Assembly (NCBI GenBank): GCA_016787375.1
Contig: JAEUUM010000508.1
Span: 1-8,592 of the forward strand
Direction of reading: 5' to 3'
DNA from: Saprospiraceae bacterium
GTDB lineage: Bacteria; Bacteroidota; Bacteroidia; Chitinophagales; Saprospiraceae
Length of the DNA: 8,592 nucleotides
In this document: piece by piece, positions 1-6,655 of the stretch
How positions within the stretch are numbered: the stretch's first letter is position 1
Layout: the number at the start of each line of letters is the position of its first letter
Notes under the pieces: generated by a model
Told to the model about the DNA's origin: nothing
Seen by the model: only the letters and a program-made list of their open reading frames with translations
Database searches by the model: none
Translations under genes and position numbers: made by a program

Positions 1-364
1 GACATTAGTTTTGCAAGGTATTTATTCAGTTCAAAAAAATATTCACTCCAAGACTAAAGTTAGAAGCGTAAAGGATTGTCCCGTTTAATTGGTTACACAT
101 TTTTTTTACTTCTTCCCATTTGTCTAACCAACCGGTAGTACCACAAACAACAGGTACATTATTTTCGAAGCAATAAATAATGTTTCGAACCGCAGATGAA
201 GGTTGTGTAAATTCTATTGCCACATCTGTATTAGAATTATTTATTTTCAGGAGATCCTCCTCATTATTTCTGTCAATTTTAAATGTAATTTCATGCCCGT
301 TTTGTAAGGCAATTTTTTCTATTGTTTGTCCCATTTTTCCATAACCGATCAAGCTTATTCTCAT
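1..364 (-). CDS. dapB: 4-hydroxy-tetrahydrodipicolinate reductase, frameshifted and cut by the left edge
   Basis: DapB reduces the dipicolinate-pathway intermediate with NAD(P)H in the cytoplasm, on the way to meso-diaminopimelate and lysine. The N-terminal Rossmann motif GYGKMG lies at residues 7-12, the nucleotide-loop motif CGTTGW at 74-79 and the conserved SNFSLGVN at 101-108. After NIF the frame opened at the ATG (362-364) hits TGA at 26-28, giving only 112 residues, against roughly 240 for the family. A run of seven A at 33-39 (T on the coding strand) is one base short. With eight, the reading continues F-E-L-N-K-Y-L-A-K-L-M to the window edge, which fits the family consensus after GVNIF. 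I infer a single-base deletion: a sequencing or assembly indel, a true mutation, or a slippage site. The gene follows the cysteine desulfurase by 34 bp and is probably last or internal in the glmM operon. Family assignment is very secure; intactness is not. Confidence 0.9.
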
Positions 365-398
365 ATTGTTAAATTGTAGTTTGTAACAGGAAAGTTGT

Positions 399-1526
399 TT
401 AACTTTTTGGGAAAAGTATTTTTAGAGATTCAATTACTTTGTCCAATTGCTGGTAGGTGTTGTTGTGTGAAAATGAGAACCTTACAGTTTTTCTATCCTG
501 TGGTTCACCAATAAAATCGAGTACGCCTGATTGCGATTCGACACCTGAGCTGCAAGCACTACCACCTGAAGCTGCAATTCCACTAATATCGAGGTTCATC
601 AAGAGCATTTCATTCCTTGACGATGGAGGAAAAGATACACTTAATATTTTGGGCAAACAAGAACCATCATCACCGTTTACATAGCTGCCATCAATATTTG
701 CCAGAATACCTGATTTTAAGTATTCTCTCAAGCTTGATATTTTCTCCTGAAATGAAGGAAGATTTAATAAAGTATAATTAAGTGCTGTTGCCATTCCCGC
801 AATTCCGATGATATTTTCAGTCCCTGCTCTCATATTGCGTTCTTGAGAGCCACCTAAAATAAGAGGATCAATCGTGATTTCTGAATTGATATAAACAAAT
901 CCACAGCCTTTGGGGCCGTAGAATTTATGAGCAGATCCTGTCAAAAAATGAAATTTATTTTGTTGAACATCAATAGGGATATGCCCGATGGTTTGTGTTG
1001 TGTCAGAAAAAAAATATGCATTGTTTGAAGAGCAAATTTCTGAAATTCTACCTACGTCGTTTATTGTACCAATTTCATTGTTGGCATGCATTAGACAAAC
1101 CAAAGTCTTTTCGTGATTTGTGCTTAGTAAATGAGTTAGTTCATCATAGTCAATTTGGCCTTTTTTTCCAACTTTTAAATAATCAACTGGTATTCCGGAT
1201 TTGTTTATTTTTTCAAGAGGATGTAATACACAATGATGTTCGATAGGGCTTGATATAATTCTGGTTACCCCTAGGTTGTTAACTGCGCCTTCAATAACCA
1301 TATTTGCTGCTTCGGTACTTCCGGATGTAAAAAAAATTTCTCCAACAGATGCGTTTATAGCATTTGCAATTGTTTTTCTTCCATTTTCAATTACCGTTCT
1401 TGCTTTTCTACCTTCAGAATGAATTGAACTTGGGTTGCCATACACTTCCTCCATAATGCGTATCATTTCACTTTTAGCTTCCTGGCACAAAGAGGTAGTA
1501 GCAGCATTGTCTAGGTATATTCGCAT
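399..1526 (-). CDS. Cysteine desulfurase, NifS/IscS type (class V aminotransferase fold)
   Basis: This PLP enzyme removes sulfur from L-cysteine as a persulfide for Fe-S cluster assembly or tRNA thiolation, leaving alanine. The 375 residues are close to the family's usual length. The start YLDNAATT at 4-11 is typical. The PLP-binding lysine is K201 in SAHKFYGPKG, and H97 in EHH is the likely ring-stacking histidine. D175 and Q178 in SDTTQ contact the cofactor. The persulfide cysteine is C325 in GSACSSG, within a loop of the group I (NifS/IscS) kind rather than the SufS kind. The C-terminal VRFSFS at 348-353 is also standard. The ATG lies 9 bp after the glmM stop, behind an AAAAGG stretch that could serve as a ribosome site, so the two genes are likely cotranscribed. 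No IscU, SufE or MnmA gene is nearby to say which sulfur acceptor it serves, so I give no specific symbol. Confidence 0.93.
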   Translation of the reverse strand: MRIYLDNAATTSLCQEAKSEMIRIMEEVYGNPSSIHSEGRKARTVIENGRKTIANAINASVGEIFFTSGSTEAANMVIEGAVNNLGVTRIISSPIEHHCVLHPLEKINKSGIPVDYLKVGKKGQIDYDELTHLLSTNHEKTLVCLMHANNEIGTINDVGRISEICSSNNAYFFSDTTQTIGHIPIDVQQNKFHFLTGSAHKFYGPKGCGFVYINSEITIDPLILGGSQERNMRAGTENIIGIAGMATALNYTLLNLPSFQEKISSLREYLKSGILANIDGSYVNGDDGSCLPKILSVSFPPSSRNEMLLMNLDISGIAASGGSACSSGVESQSGVLDFIGEPQDRKTVRFSFSHNNTYQQLDKVIESLKILFPKS

Positions 1527-1535
1527 CCTTTTGTC

Positions 1536-2918
1536 TTAAAGTTTGCCGATTTTTTTAATTTCACTTATCATGTCCAAAGCGAGTTTATCAGCATTTTCTG
1601 CTGTGTTACTTTCCGCATAAATGCGAATAATTGGTTCTGTATTTGACTTTCGCAGATGAACCCAGTTTTTACCAAATTCTATTTTGAGGCCATCTTCAGT
1701 ATTGATTGGCTGTTCTTTGTATACCATTTGTATCTGTTTAAACAGCTCATCCATGTCTATTCCATCAGAAAGTTCAATTTTGTTCTTCGAAATAAAATAA
1801 TTCGGATACTGTGCTCTGAGCTGGGATAGTGATAACCCTGAAGAGGCTAGTTTTGATAAAACAATAGCAATACCAACCAAAGCATCTCTGCCATAATGTA
1901 ATTGAGGGTATATAACACCTCCATTGCCTTCACCACCAATTACGGCATTAATTTCCTTCATTTTTTTAACAACATTTACTTCCCCCACTGCTGCTGCCTG
2001 ATAAATTCCACCCGCTGATTCAGTAACATCTCTCAAGGCACGAGTTGAGGACATATTGGATACCGTATTCCCTGGCTTTAGTGAGAGGATATGGTCAGCA
2101 GCAGCTACAAGTGTGTATTCTTCTCCAAAAAGTGATCCATCTTCGCATACAAAAGCAAGTCTGTCAACGTCAGGATCAACGACGATGCCTATTTCTGCCT
2201 TTTCTTCAAGCATTTTTGCACAAATCTGACCCAAATGTTCAGGTAGCGGCTCAGGGTTATGTGCAAATTCTCCATTTATCTCACCGTTAATCAAAATGGT
2301 CTCACAGCCGAGAGCATTCAACAATGCTGGTACTGCAATTGCACCGGTAGAATTGATCGCATCTACGACCACCTTGTATTTTCGCTTTTTTATCTGCTCA
2401 ACGAAAACGACATCTAAATCAAGAATTAGTTGGATGTGTCTGTTAATATAGGTGTCATTTGTTTTAATTGCCCCCAAAGCATGTACCTCAGAAAATGAAA
2501 TTTCACCATCGTCTATGAGGTTTAAAACAATCTTTCCATCTTCTCCGGAGATAAATTCTCCGTCTGAATTTAAAAATTTTAGTGCATTCCATTGAGCAGG
2601 GTTGTGGCTTGCGGTGAGAATGATTCCACCACCCGCTTTTTCAAGAGGCACGGCAATTTCCACGGTTGGAGTTGTTGAAAGGCCAAGGTCGATAACTTCG
2701 ATACCTAATGATTGTAATGTGTTGATTACCAGTTCGGAAACTATTTTTCCGGAGATTCTTCCGTCTCTCCCAACTATTATTTTCTTGATTCCGGAGGTTC
2801 GGATTACCCATGTCCCAAAAGCAGCTGTGCATTCTATGATGTCAACAGGGGTGAGGTTCAAACCTGGTTTTCCGCCGATGGTTCCTCTAATACCTGAAAT
2901 TGATTTTATTAAGGTCAC
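1536..2918 (-). CDS. glmM: Phosphoglucosamine mutase (alpha-D-phosphohexomutase family)
   Basis: The enzyme is expected to convert glucosamine-6-phosphate to glucosamine-1-phosphate in the cytoplasm, the step before UDP-GlcNAc, which feeds peptidoglycan and lipid A. It has 460 residues with all four family signatures. These are the phosphoserine S104 in TASHNP, the metal loop DPDVDR at 248-253, the sugar-recognition loop GEGNGG at 329-334 and the phosphate-binding RKSNTEP at 423-429. GEGNGG resembles the form in Bacteroidota and archaeal GlmM-like proteins more than the E. coli GlmM loop, so activity as a phosphomannomutase or phosphoglucomutase cannot be excluded. The start is GTG at 2916-2918. 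The next in-frame codon set upstream reaches a TAA at 2943-2945 without any ATG, and the product begins with the expected SISGIRG. It is the first gene of a minus-strand run with the cysteine desulfurase and dapB. Confidence 0.88.
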   Translation of the reverse strand: MTLIKSISGIRGTIGGKPGLNLTPVDIIECTAAFGTWVIRTSGIKKIIVGRDGRISGKIVSELVINTLQSLGIEVIDLGLSTTPTVEIAVPLEKAGGGIILTASHNPAQWNALKFLNSDGEFISGEDGKIVLNLIDDGEISFSEVHALGAIKTNDTYINRHIQLILDLDVVFVEQIKKRKYKVVVDAINSTGAIAVPALLNALGCETILINGEINGEFAHNPEPLPEHLGQICAKMLEEKAEIGIVVDPDVDRLAFVCEDGSLFGEEYTLVAAADHILSLKPGNTVSNMSSTRALRDVTESAGGIYQAAAVGEVNVVKKMKEINAVIGGEGNGGVIYPQLHYGRDALVGIAIVLSKLASSGLSLSQLRAQYPNYFISKNKIELSDGIDMDELFKQIQMVYKEQPINTEDGLKIEFGKNWVHLRKSNTEPIIRIYAESNTAENADKLALDMISEIKKIGKL

Positions 2919-2929
2919 AATATTTTTTT

Positions 2930-2937
2930 TAACTTTG
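2930..2937 (+). promoter_or_regulatory. Candidate -7 element for the methyltransferase operon
   Basis: TAACTTTG on the plus strand matches TAnnTTTG and abuts the minus-strand -7 element, so that the two form a near-palindrome at 2930-2945. A start near 2944 would leave a leader of about 70 bases before the ATG at 3014. No well-spaced -33 TTG is seen; the nearest, at 2900-2902, is 27 bases away. A weaker alternative is AACCTTTG at 2989-2996, one mismatch from consensus and closer to the gene. Confidence 0.25.
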
Positions 2938-2965
2938 CAAAATTACTTAAATGTTTTAAAGCAAA
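2938..2965 (-). promoter_or_regulatory. Candidate Bacteroidota-type promoter for the glmM operon
   Basis: On the minus strand TAATTTTG (2945 down to 2938) matches the Bacteroidota -7 consensus TAnnTTTG exactly. A TTTG at 2965-2962 could be the -33 element. The spacer is 16 bases, slightly shorter than the usual 17-23. Transcription would start about 12 bases before the GTG, giving a very short leader. Position and match support it; the pattern is short and AT-rich, so chance occurrence is possible. Confidence 0.4.
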
Positions 2966-3013
2966 GGTGTGAAATTCATAAAGAATGAAACCTTTGAATG
3001 TTAATTAATTGGA

Positions 3014-3748
3014 ATGCAACAAAAGGAGTGGTTTTCATCTTGGTTTGACACAAAGTACTACAGTCTGCTTTATCGTGACCGCAATGATAATGAAGCAAAG
3101 GCTTTTGTTGACCAGCTTATGAATTATTACAAACCCAAAAAGGGTACGTGTGTCCTCGACATGGGTTGCGGAGGAGGTCGTTTTTCAAGGTATCTGCAAG
3201 ATTATGGCCTCAAAGTTACTGGTATGGATATTTCACAAGCCTTAATTAAAAAGGCTACAATCGCATCATCTTCAGAAATTGAATTTGTTTGTCACGATAT
3301 CAGAAAACCATTCAGATCAATTTATTATGATTTTATCTTTTCATTTTTCACCAGTTTTGGATATTTTGATTCCGATGAGGAGCATTTTCAATCCCTCCAA
3401 AACGTGTATGAAGGATTGAATATTCATGGCGTTTTTCTAATAGACTATCTAAATGCCGATCGAATTTCATTAAATCTACCTCAACGCAATGAAATAACCA
3501 TCGAGGGAATAAAATTCAGTATTCACAAATATCTCAAAGATGGATATTTTGTCAAGGAGATAGACATTGATGACAATGGCAGGGCGTATAAATATTTTGA
3601 AAAGGTTAGAGCATTTTCTTTACGCGATTTCAAAAATTTACTGAGTCGGGTGGGGCTGCAAATAACTGCATGTTTTGGGGATTACAATTTGAGTAGTTTT
3701 GATATCCTTAACTCCAAGAGACTGATTATAGCTTGCGTGAAGCGTTAA
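3014..3748 (+). CDS. Class I SAM-dependent methyltransferase, substrate unknown
   Basis: This is a soluble 244-residue protein with a Rossmann-type methyltransferase core. Motif I is VLDMGCGGGRFS at 47-58, and D72 in TGMDIS is the acidic residue expected to hold the ribose of SAM. HDIRKPF at 94-100 is the likely adenine-contact strand. FIFSFFTSFGYF at 107-118 follows as the motif IV region. The N-terminus, with WF and KYYSLLY before the core, resembles a widespread Bacteroidota group of uncharacterised methyltransferases. The C-terminal half (about 160-244) is a beta-rich extension ending in IIACVKR and gives no substrate clue. It is the first gene of a plus-strand run, 25 bp before the PAP2 phosphatase. 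That suggests a lipid or envelope substrate only by association. The ATG at 3014 has a weak GGA just upstream and no better alternative. Confidence 0.85.
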   Translation: MQQKEWFSSWFDTKYYSLLYRDRNDNEAKAFVDQLMNYYKPKKGTCVLDMGCGGGRFSRYLQDYGLKVTGMDISQALIKKATIASSSEIEFVCHDIRKPFRSIYYDFIFSFFTSFGYFDSDEEHFQSLQNVYEGLNIHGVFLIDYLNADRISLNLPQRNEITIEGIKFSIHKYLKDGYFVKEIDIDDNGRAYKYFEKVRAFSLRDFKNLLSRVGLQITACFGDYNLSSFDILNSKRLIIACVKR

Positions 3749-3773
3749 TTCCAAAGCTAATAATATATTTCAT

Positions 3774-4343
3774 ATGCTCAATTTTGATTTTCAGATATTT
3801 CAATTAATAAATGATGGATTTTCAAATAATTTTTTTGATTGGTTAGCACCGATTTTAAGAGAGAAGAAAACATGGATACCACTATATATTGTGCTTTTAG
3901 TTTGGACGATTTTCAGGTACAGGCAAAAAGCAATTTTATTTGTTTTATTGGCGATTTTGACGGTAGGTGCATCTGATTTCACTGCCAGTTCGATTGTGAA
4001 ACCACTCGTTAAAAGAATTAGGCCATGCAATAATCAAAGTATAGAACTTTTAGTTCATGAGAGGATTGGATGTAGTGGGGGCTATAGTTTTCCATCATCC
4101 CATGCTTCAAATCATTTTGCACTGGCTTTGTTTTTAGCATTAACAGTGTTTAGAAAGAACAGAGCTGTAAAAATTGCAGGATTTATATGGGCGACACTAA
4201 TTGCATTTAGTCAGGTTTATGTTGGAGTGCACTACCCATTAGATGTTTTTGGTGGTGCCATTTTTGGGATGCTGATTGCATTGATTATTTTTACAATTTC
4301 AGGCAAAATTTGGCCTGAATATATAAATTCAATACAAAGATGA
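3774..4343 (+). CDS. PAP2-family membrane phosphatase (lipid phosphate phosphatase)
   Basis: PAP2 integral membrane enzymes remove phosphate from lipid phosphates or diphosphates such as undecaprenyl diphosphate, phosphatidylglycerol phosphate or lipid A; which one cannot be told here. The 189 residues suit the small bacterial type, with hydrophobic segments around 34-48, 53-68, 114-126, 133-150 and 158-175. Motif 1 KxxxxxxRP is present (K76, R83, P84). Motif 2 is PSSH at 107-110 instead of PSGH. Motif 3 normally reads SRxxxxxHxxxD; here S146, H153 and D157 are kept but the arginine is Q147. The histidines needed for the phospho-enzyme mechanism are therefore present while a phosphate-contact arginine is replaced. 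I believe similar Q variants occur in other Bacteroidota, so activity is probably retained. The TGA stop overlaps the ATG of the ZIP gene by 4 bp. Confidence 0.9.
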   Translation: MLNFDFQIFQLINDGFSNNFFDWLAPILREKKTWIPLYIVLLVWTIFRYRQKAILFVLLAILTVGASDFTASSIVKPLVKRIRPCNNQSIELLVHERIGCSGGYSFPSSHASNHFALALFLALTVFRKNRAVKIAGFIWATLIAFSQVYVGVHYPLDVFGGAIFGMLIALIIFTISGKIWPEYINSIQR

Positions 4344-5080
4344 GCTTATTTGAACATGTGTTGTTGATCAGTTCTATTTTATTGGTGGGTATTATCGCGC
4401 TCGGATTTATCGGTAAAATAAAAAAGCTTTCAAAACTGTGGCTGGCATTCAGTGGTGCTTTTTTGGTATCAATAACTTTTCTCCATCTTTTCCCAATAAT
4501 TTATCAAAGCACTGATAATATTATTGGTATTTGGGTATTGGTTGGATTCTTCGGACAATTATTTCTTGAACAATTTTCTTCAGGTATTGAGCATGGACAC
4601 ATGCATGCCCACGACAAACGAAGTAATGTTGTTCTGATTGTTCAAGTAATGATTGGTTTGATTATCCATAGTTTCGCCGAAGGTTTGTCACTTGGTGGTT
4701 TTGAATCTCATTCGCACGAACATCATGCCTCTCACTTTTTAGTCGAGGGAATAAACCCTCTTTTAGTAGGCATCATTCTTCACCACGCTCCCGCGGCATT
4801 CGCATTGATGATGGTGTTATCTTCTTCAAAAGTTTCAAAATTCGCAATGCTGGCTTGTTTGGTTGTTTTTGCTATAACTCCATCAATTGGTGCCATGACG
4901 ATGCTTAAGATAGATTTTAATCAGGAATTCGTTCACAAAATATTGGCTTTTGTATCAGGATCATTTCTCCATGTAGCTACAACCATACTTTTTGAAACAG
5001 ATAATGCTGATCACAAAGTACCTTATCAAAATCTAATCGCTTCCATGTTAGGTGCTTTGTTATCTTTACTAACAATTTAG
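4340..5080 (+). CDS. ZIP-family divalent metal transporter
   Basis: ZIP proteins carry Zn, Fe or Mn ions into the cytoplasm across the inner membrane. The 246 residues form about eight hydrophobic segments (near 5-25, 33-53, 62-78, 96-115, 138-158, 168-188, 200-218 and 228-246). The helix IV signature is IHSFAEGLSLG, with H110 and E114. The helix V motif, usually H-[EK]-x-P-E-G, is HHAPAA at 148-153, so the first histidine and the proline stay but the glutamate is lost. HLFP at 49-52 corresponds to the helix II site. Two histidine-rich loops, HGHMHAH at 85-91 and HSHEHHASH at 124-132, probably collect or sense metal. Its ATG overlaps the PAP2 stop, which implies translational coupling. Metal preference cannot be read from sequence. 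It ends 25 bp from the convergent htrA stop. Confidence 0.88.
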   Translation: MSLFEHVLLISSILLVGIIALGFIGKIKKLSKLWLAFSGAFLVSITFLHLFPIIYQSTDNIIGIWVLVGFFGQLFLEQFSSGIEHGHMHAHDKRSNVVLIVQVMIGLIIHSFAEGLSLGGFESHSHEHHASHFLVEGINPLLVGIILHHAPAAFALMMVLSSSKVSKFAMLACLVVFAITPSIGAMTMLKIDFNQEFVHKILAFVSGSFLHVATTILFETDNADHKVPYQNLIASMLGALLSLLTI

Positions 5081-5105
5081 CGTCTTTCCATGATTATTCA
5101 GCTTA

Positions 5106-6536
5106 CTATTCCATGTAGAATTCATAGGAATATTTACCCGGAAAATCTATGTAAAATCCCTCAAGTTTCACTTTACCTTTAACCTTTGATATCTCATTAA
5201 TGGTTTGGGAAACTGTGCCAACTTTAATATTGTTTACTTTGCTGATGATGAATCCTGCCTCCATGTTGGTTTTACCAATTGTTGTCTTTTTTCTGATTGA
5301 ATGTACATAGGCACCGGAAATATCAAATTGCTTTTTCTCCTGTGGGCTGAGTTCCCTTAGTTCAAAACCAAGTGCATTTTGCATTTCGCTATCCTGATCC
5401 GGTAAAAGAGCAGTTGTGCTCATTTTATTTTGTAGAATTACTGAGGTAAAGTTTTTGGCACCATTTCTAAAATATTCAACGATCAATCTTTCACCGGGTC
5501 TGAAGGTGGCCAAAATTTCCTGAAGTTGAGGGACAGATAAAACTTTTTTGTTGTTGATTTTTGTAATAACATCAGAAGGTTTTAATCCAGCTTTTTCTGC
5601 TGCACCGTCTGGATTGACTCTGCCAACATATACTCCGGCTACTTCCGGAAGGTTCAAAGACTTAGCTAGATCTGAAGTTACATTTTCAGGACCAATTCCC
5701 AAAATTCCCCTTTGAACTTTTCCAAATTCGAGAAGGTCTGTAATTACCTTTTTTACAACATTTACAGGTACTGCAAACGAATAACCTTCGTATCTTCCTG
5801 TTTTTGTCATGATAGCGGTGTTGATACCAACCAGATCGCCTCTTGTATTTACTAGTGCACCTCCGCTATTTCCGGGGTTAACGACTGCATCGGTTTGAAT
5901 AAAAGATTCTATACGATATGCATCATCCAGGATGTCAATACTTCGGCCTTTTGCGCTCACAATACCAGCAGTTACGGTTGAACTTAAGTTGAATGGATTT
6001 CCAACAGCGAGCACCCACTCGCCAACTTGAAGCGAATCAGAATTGCCAAAAGTTATGAATGGAAGATTGTTCGATTTGATTTTCAAAAGTGCAATGTCAG
6101 TTGAAGGGTCTTGACCGATTATTTCTGCCTTGAATTCACGGTTGTCAGAAAGGGTGACCAATAAACTTTTGGCATTGTCAATAACGTGTCTGTTGGTAAT
6201 TATATAGCCTTCCTTTGAGATAATTACACCGGATCCGGATGATTTTCCTGCACCCATTCCCCAAACATCAAAGTCACCTTTTAAAGTTGATTGGATATTG
6301 ACAACAGTTGGAGTTGCAATTGTTGAAGCTTTTATGAAGTTGGTTGGAGCCGAGGCTGCAAAAGAACCTTGTTCATAGGTTCTAACTGAATTTTCATCAT
6401 AATTAACCAAATGAACCGGAGTAATTTTCCTGTCAGAATTTTCCCAACTGTTTTTAAAGTTCAAAATCATAAGATAACTCGTAAGCGTACTTACTATTAT
6501 ACTAAGAGATACGATTGAAAATATTTTCTTGAACAT
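5106..6536 (-). CDS. Periplasmic serine protease/chaperone, DegP/HtrA (Do) family
   Basis: HtrA proteases degrade or hold misfolded envelope proteins in the periplasm. Residues 1-27 hold a basic start and a hydrophobic stretch (about 5-26), a signal anchor or uncleaved signal peptide; no lipobox cysteine is seen. The trypsin-like domain spans about 68-270, with the complete triad H117 (TNRHV), D147 (STDIAL) and S224 (GNSGG). PDZ1 covers about 275-370, starting with the peptide-binding loop RGILGIG. A second, divergent PDZ covers about 385-476 and ends in the aromatic LEGFYIDFPGKYSYEF pattern that I associate with Bacteroidota HtrA. The 476 residues are normal for a two-PDZ member. The gene is monocistronic by context, convergent with the ZIP gene and divergent from dapF. 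A degP-like symbol would be guesswork between paralogues, so none is given. Confidence 0.94.
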   Translation of the reverse strand: MFKKIFSIVSLSIIVSTLTSYLMILNFKNSWENSDRKITPVHLVNYDENSVRTYEQGSFAASAPTNFIKASTIATPTVVNIQSTLKGDFDVWGMGAGKSSGSGVIISKEGYIITNRHVIDNAKSLLVTLSDNREFKAEIIGQDPSTDIALLKIKSNNLPFITFGNSDSLQVGEWVLAVGNPFNLSSTVTAGIVSAKGRSIDILDDAYRIESFIQTDAVVNPGNSGGALVNTRGDLVGINTAIMTKTGRYEGYSFAVPVNVVKKVITDLLEFGKVQRGILGIGPENVTSDLAKSLNLPEVAGVYVGRVNPDGAAEKAGLKPSDVITKINNKKVLSVPQLQEILATFRPGERLIVEYFRNGAKNFTSVILQNKMSTTALLPDQDSEMQNALGFELRELSPQEKKQFDISGAYVHSIRKKTTIGKTNMEAGFIISKVNNIKVGTVSQTINEISKVKGKVKLEGFYIDFPGKYSYEFYME

Positions 6537-6655
6537 GGTAATATGATTTAAAAACTTAACGTATTAAGAACACCAGAAATTATTTAAGAGATGGTTAAAT
6601 TACAAAAAATGAATCATCTTTGTTTATTCATTAGTGTATATTAATCAATAAAATA
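6537..6655. promoter_or_regulatory. Divergent intergenic region between htrA and dapF
   Basis: This 119-bp, very AT-rich gap must hold promoters for both genes. On the plus strand CATCTTTG (6615-6622) is one mismatch from TAnnTTTG and would give a leader of roughly 25 bases for dapF, but it has no clear -33 TTG. On the minus strand TAAGTTTT (6558-6551) is one mismatch away and only 14 bases from the htrA start codon. Neither dapF nor htrA has a Shine-Dalgarno sequence of note; both starts follow A/T-rich bases. No operator-like repeat is evident. Confidence 0.35.

Noticed and set aside
391..406. Inverted repeat AAAGTT-GTTT-AACTTT across the cysteine desulfurase stop codon, considered as a terminator.
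   Set aside because: Only six mostly A-T pairs, no T-run after it on the minus strand, and dapB follows closely on the same strand, so termination there is not expected.
457..684. Open frame on the plus strand opposite the cysteine desulfurase.
   Set aside because: It is antisense to a clearly conserved enzyme, has no recognisable domain and no start signal; the same holds for the other plus-strand frames opposite this gene, glmM and the MATE gene.
2602..2988. 128-residue plus-strand frame across the glmM start and its upstream region.
   Set aside because: Nearly all of it is antisense to the conserved N-terminal half of GlmM, and its translation shows no family features.
5108..5131. Imperfect inverted repeat ATTCCATG / CATAGGAAT near the ZIP/htrA convergent ends, considered as a terminator for the ZIP operon.
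   Set aside because: It has a bulge, no following T-run, and lies inside the htrA coding end, where the bases are explained by the protein.
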